Both the position numbers and the translations under genes were made by a program. DNA of 64,000 nucleotides from Aquanectria penicillioides (Eukaryota > Ascomycota > Sordariomycetes > Hypocreales > Nectriaceae): the NCBI GenBank assembly GCA_003415625.1, contig PYIU01000004.1, forward strand, positions 4,402,001-4,466,000. Direction: 5' to 3'. Of the stretch, positions 59,362 to 64,000 are shown one piece after another (the first letter of the stretch is position 1; each line of letters starts with the position of its first letter). The notes beneath the pieces are model-generated. The model did no database searches. It was not told the origin of the DNA and worked only from the letters and a program-made list of their open reading frames with translations.

Positions 59362-60858
59362 GGTGGATTTTCCGACACGGACAGGTTGTTAGAAGGTGAA
59401 ATTATCAAGAGACGAGATATCCAAGCTCGACCAGCGAGAAATTGCTTCCAGTGATGATCAAAGTTGTTGCTTGAGAGGATTCAACCCTTAAAGGCGCTGA
59501 CCGGCGGCCTATATATTATAAACCCTTCCCCCTTGGGCGTAACATGTTTATAAACCTAGGGGGTTTCTTCCTCAAATCATAATCGTGTTTCCGAACTGTG
59601 CCCCAGAATTGCCCATTCTAGCCATTTCTGGTCTTCATCCGCTGTGCCCCAGCAATTCATCTGAAACCCATGTTCCGTTACAGGTGCATTTTGTGGAGAT
59701 GCTGCGCCATGAATCCGCCGATGATTGCGTGGAACCCGTCTTATGTCCACCAAAGCAGGGATTTCCCACCAATCACCCAGGGTCACGTTGGCTCCCCTAA
59801 ATGCCAAACAAGAGTCTCCTAGAGGCCCGCAATGTTTTGAGGATCTTGTAGTGCTCGGACAATCAAGCTCCGCTGCTAAACGGCAAGTTTGCTTCCGAGG
59901 CTCCAAGGAGTCGAAGCAAGTAGCGACTAATAGCCTGATATTCATGTTGAAGATGACTTCGAGACTTGGGACCATGACTAGGTTGTCTGGAGTAAAATTG
60001 GATCGAATATAGCTGTGGAAATGCCAGATTGATGAATGCATCACATCTGAGCTGGATAACTTGGTTGAGGGCTATAAAGACGAAGACTATAGACAGTGGT
60101 CTAATAACAAATCTATGTTTGCATAGATTCCATCCGCAATGGACATATCTGAACAGTGACATATGCCGAAAAGGGTGCTTATTACTTGCTGCAAGGACCA
60201 GGTAAAACCTATTTAGGCATTTGGCTACTCAATTTACCCGGTCGGGCAACCATATATCTCAACTCTTGACTGGATTTGTCACCTGATCTTACCTTTAGTC
60301 TCCGTTTGACCAGGTTTAATCCTGGGGTTGTCCAGGTGTCTGCTATTTTTGATGCTGTCCCTTGCCGCAGGACCCCATCGCTGGGTCGTAAGCGATCATG
60401 CGACCCGCACGGGACCGATTTCCCAAAAAGTGGTCGATTCTTCGTTGACGACCTGAAACATTATATGGGACTCCCTGGGCTATACTTCGGGGTTCAGTTC
60501 GTTCGTGCCGGACAGACTCCTATTTTCTGCTTAGAAGGCCTAGTCATGCCATGCTACGTGGGCGTGTCGTCGACACCGTCAACTAGACTATAAATATGAA
60601 CTTAGTACGTCAATTCGCCTAAATACTCTCTTCAAAATTTCCCGGGAATCATAGGATTTACCGCTAACGAAGCGCACTGATCTTGAGGTCGTTCTGGGAT
60701 CCAAGATTCTCCGCTAGCATCGTGCTACACGAAACGAAAGTGGTGAGTTTTGCGTTGGCTTCTATCTGGCTGATGCCTATCGCTGGATAGAAATACCGTA
60801 TCTTATTAAAAATTCTATTCTCTTATTCTATTTATAGGTAAAATAGTTCTTGTGTTGC
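59362..60858. other. Intergenic
   Basis: Holds the GH12 promoter (TATATATTATAAA near 59510, about 150 bases before the ATG) and the 3' flank of the ferric reductase gene. Only short frames without domains; no gene seen. Confidence 0.45.
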
Positions 60859-62699
60859 TCAACCGTCAAAGTCCTCACAGTGGACCTCTATACTTGGCCC
60901 TGAATGTGTAGTATAATTTTCTGCTGCTGCCTTTACATCATCTAACAGTGATGCTGGCCCGCACGCAGCGATAAGTACTCGTTCGTAACACCCAGCAGAC
61001 TGAAACACTTGGTTGATGACACAATCTGTCTTGAGCTTCTCGTACTTGATATTTCTGACCTGCTGGGTGGTATCCCAGCTACTTCTCGTGGTTCCATAAC
61101 CTCCCACATTATCTACCAATTGCGAAACTTGATCCACTCTTGCAGAGGCTATGGACTTAACTTTTGTCATAGTAGTGCTTCGGTTCGTTGTAGTGTCACT
61201 GGTAGAGGGAGTGGGTTTCTCGTTGGTGACGTATAATGTGACCTTGACATTTGACCCGAGCAACTTTAGATTCTGCAAGTTTTCCTCAAACCAGCTGAAT
61301 TGTTCTACAATACTTATTAGACACACATGAAGAAGCCAAATTTAGATGACATACCTTTTTTCTTTACAGCCCAAATGAAATGGATGGATCGAGTCGGTGT
61401 GGTGTGTTCTGGCTGGTCGAGCACGGAATTTACCAAGGCAAATGTGAATGCTGATCCACTCCCTCCAGCAATGAGAACAATTGTGTCGTATATGGTCAAG
61501 TCCGGGAGTGAGCCATAGGGTCCATCCACAGATGCCCAGGCAGACCATTCTGGTCTCGAGATGGCAAAGTCGCGGGCAGACTTTGTGAAACCTTGATAGG
61601 ACTTCATCACAAGCTCCAAGCCTGCCGGCCCGTTACTAACGATGGTGAATGGGTGGGTTTGGGAGAGTGCAAGCCGTGGAATCCACAGGAAGCAATGGGA
61701 CCCAGGTTTTGCGCCGGCCAGCGGCTTCCTGAGAATTAATCTGACTCCACCATCGGAGAGTGGATGGAATGTGACTTGGTTATTGACAAGATTGAAGGCC
61801 ATTCTCGCCAACCTGATAATACGGTCCATGGCCCAGATGCAGGCGACGAAAGACATGACCACAGGGAGCTTTTTTGCCCAGTCTGGTCTATGCAGCGCGA
61901 CCAACAATACTGTCAATAAAAAACCGATAATGTGGCTGCTGTAGAATGCCTCATACATCCGATGCCTGAAGATGCCGAGAAGAAGAACCAGCATTCCGAT
62001 ACCGGCGAAAATACCGTGCAGGTTGTTTCTCTCAATTAATGTCGCCCAGCGGCCTTGGAGGCCAAAATAGGTCGTGTAGAAAACTGCATGGAGAAAAATT
62101 AAGAAGACGGAAATGTAACCAACTGTCCGATGAAGGACGTTGAGGCGATTATGTGCCGTCGGGGTGAGGCGGCTCAATGGAGTATTTTTCAACCCCAGGA
62201 ATACGCAAAGGGCCATGTCGGCAGTTCCCATCCTGAAGAGCCGTTAGATCCATGCTTCCAGATAGCCGAGGATGCGAACTCACCACCCGCACCGGGAAGC
62301 AAAGTAATTGAGCCTGTATCCTGGGAAAATGGAAAGGCAGAACACGGCATTGATTGCGACAAATAGGTAGAACATTAACGCCTGTCCTGAGAAATAAAAA
62401 CTGGTCGATTTCCAGAGTTTGTGATTTCTCCATCTTCTGTGGGTTTATCAGCCCGTGAATTGCGACAAATGAGGTCAAAATTCTCACTGAAATATGGAAG
62501 ATGCCGCCCGTGAGAGCGCAAATTGTTCGCTGCTCTTGTGCCACCGAGGAATCCGGGTATTGCGCGCATGGTCCAGCCAACGAGCCGCGATGACGACAAG
62601 AATGAATCCACACAGAGAAGCGGCGTAGATTGTCAAGGCCTTCTCATTCATGAGCTGCTTAGGGCTCGGAGGCTTGTGCGGAGCGACCATCTTGAGCAT
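60859..62699 (-). CDS. Ferric-chelate reductase (FRE family)
   Basis: Exons 62488-62699, 62284-62436, 61355-62232 and 60859-61304 sum to 1689 nt, 562 aa. After an N-terminal membrane helix (ALTIYAASLCGFILVVIAARWL) comes the ferric-reductase transmembrane domain. Its heme-binding His residues lie in HRTVGYISVFLIFLHAV and in SSHIIGFLLTVLLVALH. HPFTIVSN is the FAD-binding motif, LIAGGSGSAFTFALV the NAD(P)H-binding Gly-rich loop, and a CGPASL near the C-terminus completes the NAD domain. Intron 1 is placed so that QRWRNHKLW joins GQALMFYLFVAINAVF; a later acceptor gives the wrong frame. The protein moves electrons from NADPH across the plasma membrane to reduce Fe(III)/Cu(II) chelates before uptake. 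It ends HCEDFDG. Intact. Confidence 0.9.
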
Positions 62700-64000
62700 C
62701 AAGGCGTCTCTGTTGCGTTGGGGGCACGCAAAGCGAAGTCGACACAAACAAAGTTGTGACGGCTCCTTGGTACTGGCATGGAGATGGCAGAACTGATGAG
62801 ATTGATAAGACAAGGAAATGTAGAAATGCCTCGTGGGGCGGCCTGTCAACGGCCCAATGACCAGCTGCGCCCCAACTGTCTCATGTGCCAGATGAGAACG
62901 CGAGGGTTATCAATCTAAGGCCCACTTGGAGTTGTTCACGCGTCCATCCAGCCAGTCAATGGTGGGGGGCCTCGGAGTCCGACCAAGCCACGTACGCACC
63001 TTGTCACGCACCTTGGCAAAGAGTTGGGGGTCAAGTTCATGCTTGGGTTGCCAAGGGGGGAGGACGGCCATGGCGTATGTCCATGTACCAGGCATGGACA
63101 TGGGGTAATGTATGAGAATGGGTATGGCGATGAAGTTATTTTGAACCAGTCTGGGCTGCAATACGAGAGGGGATCTGGATATAGTTGTATTGACATTCTA
63201 ATGCTCCTTTGCGCTGATCAACCCTCTAAAATCTTGCTAGATATACTTCTAAATGCCTCGACAGTGAAAATATGAACAGATAGTTGGAGAATGGCTCGCC
63301 GTCTTGTTTATGGCTGCAATGAGCCTTGAAAGGGACGTGAATGGCCTCTTTGTCCCGATCGTCAATGCGCTTGCTCCAGTCCAGGCGAGAGGAACTGCCA
63401 CGCACGCGAGAAAAAAGACAAAGGCTGTCCGACAATCATGGAAAAAGCCGTAAATTTCTCACTGTGAGAAAACCACTTGTGACGGAGGCTTGACTTGCAG
63501 GGATCCGACCCACATGGACTTTTTCACAGTGAGAAAACACAAGCAGCCCAATCACAGTCGCCTTGACACCACCCATACCCCGTTGGACATGGCAACGGCG
63601 TAGCAACTCTTGCGAATCATCGGCCACGTTGGAGTTGAAGTGAATAAAAGAAGCCGTTGTCCGGGGAAAGATGTTTGGATGTTTAAGTTTTATGGTGACT
63701 GCAAGAGAGGATCGAGAAGCCAGCTAATGCAGTGTTGCTCAATGCAAACCATGGTTGGAGGCCCTAACCTGGACTGGTAAATATCAGAGCCGAGTATTGT
63801 CATTAGAGGTTTTCTGGTTCAACAACAGGAAGTGCTCGCACTGCCGACTGGTTCTTCCTCTGTTTGTCGTGAAGCACTTACCAGACATTATACCTATTCA
63901 AGCTCAAGGAGCCCAAACACCGACCATTCAATGGATCTAATATCTGATTTTCACTCTCGGTGTCGTGAAGCTAGCGGCAAATCCACTCAACTTCACAATG
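62700..64000. other. Intergenic to window end
   Basis: 5' flank of the ferric reductase, then about 1 kb without a supportable gene. Two palindromic elements lie at 63455-63471 and 63520-63537 (listed separately). Confidence 0.45.
63455..63537. repeat. Pair of near-identical palindromes
   Basis: tttctcactgtgagaaa at 63455-63471 is a perfect 8+1+8 palindrome. tttttcacagtgagaaaa at 63520-63537 is the same element with one mismatch in an arm and the centre base complemented. Both are followed by AC-rich sequence. Copies 48 bases apart could be binding sites for a dimeric factor or the ends of a very small inverted-repeat element. Confidence 0.5.

Noticed and set aside
1..64000. CRISPR array, bacterial operon, riboswitch or prophage
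   Set aside because: Spliced eukaryotic genes throughout; no spaced direct repeats or phage genes were seen.

Overview
The window reads as a chromosomal piece of a filamentous ascomycete (Pezizomycotina, most likely a sordariomycete; no finer placement is claimed). The signs are short 47-140 nt introns with CTAAC/CTAAT-type branch points, many Zn2Cys6 regulators, Dal5-like transporters, a GH12 cellulase, a ferric reductase and an NLR-type NACHT protein. Exon borders were placed by eye from splice signals plus family continuity. Wherever I give a spliced length, the exon sum divides by three.

Layout. 0.2-1.25 kb: Cys-rich membrane protein. 3.8-7.4 kb: wreck of a nitrogen-type locus, with a TamA/Dal81-like regulator broken in its zinc cluster beside a decayed allophanate-hydrolase C-terminal domain. 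8.0-11.5 kb: NACHT/STAND protein. 12.8-14.3 kb: LaeA/TAM-like methyltransferase, damaged in its SAM-binding part. 14.9-20.8 kb: C6 regulator, Dal5-type MFS transporter and UPC2-type C6 regulator. 20.8-27.5 kb: gene-poor stretch rich in homopolymers, ending at a GT34 glycosyltransferase (27.5-28.9 kb). 30-38.6 kb: NmrA-like reductase, two C6 regulators and a cytochrome P450. 39.2-43.2 kb: DUF6594 membrane protein and a gene with a retropepsin-like motif. 45.3-47.0 kb: drug/polyamine-type MFS transporter.

47.8-58.2 kb looks like a five-gene catabolic cluster in decay. It holds a C6 regulator (dead), a DUF1445 hydro-lyase (intact), a Dal5-like transporter (dead), a 3-hydroxyisobutyrate-dehydrogenase-like enzyme (intact) and an aldehyde dehydrogenase (dead). 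The regulator's lesions are mostly C-to-T or G-to-A changes in CpA/TpG context, the footprint of repeat-induced point mutation (RIP). The transporter and dehydrogenase mostly carry single-base indels. 58.5-62.7 kb: GH12 endoglucanase and ferric reductase. The last 1.3 kb has no gene I can support.

The main story is selective pseudogenisation: at least five genes, mostly nitrogen/carbon catabolic functions and regulators, are inactivated while their neighbours stay intact. No wholly new system could be established. The best candidates for novelty are the retropepsin-like gene with a GC-AG intron, the NACHT protein, and the half-dead DUF1445 cluster.
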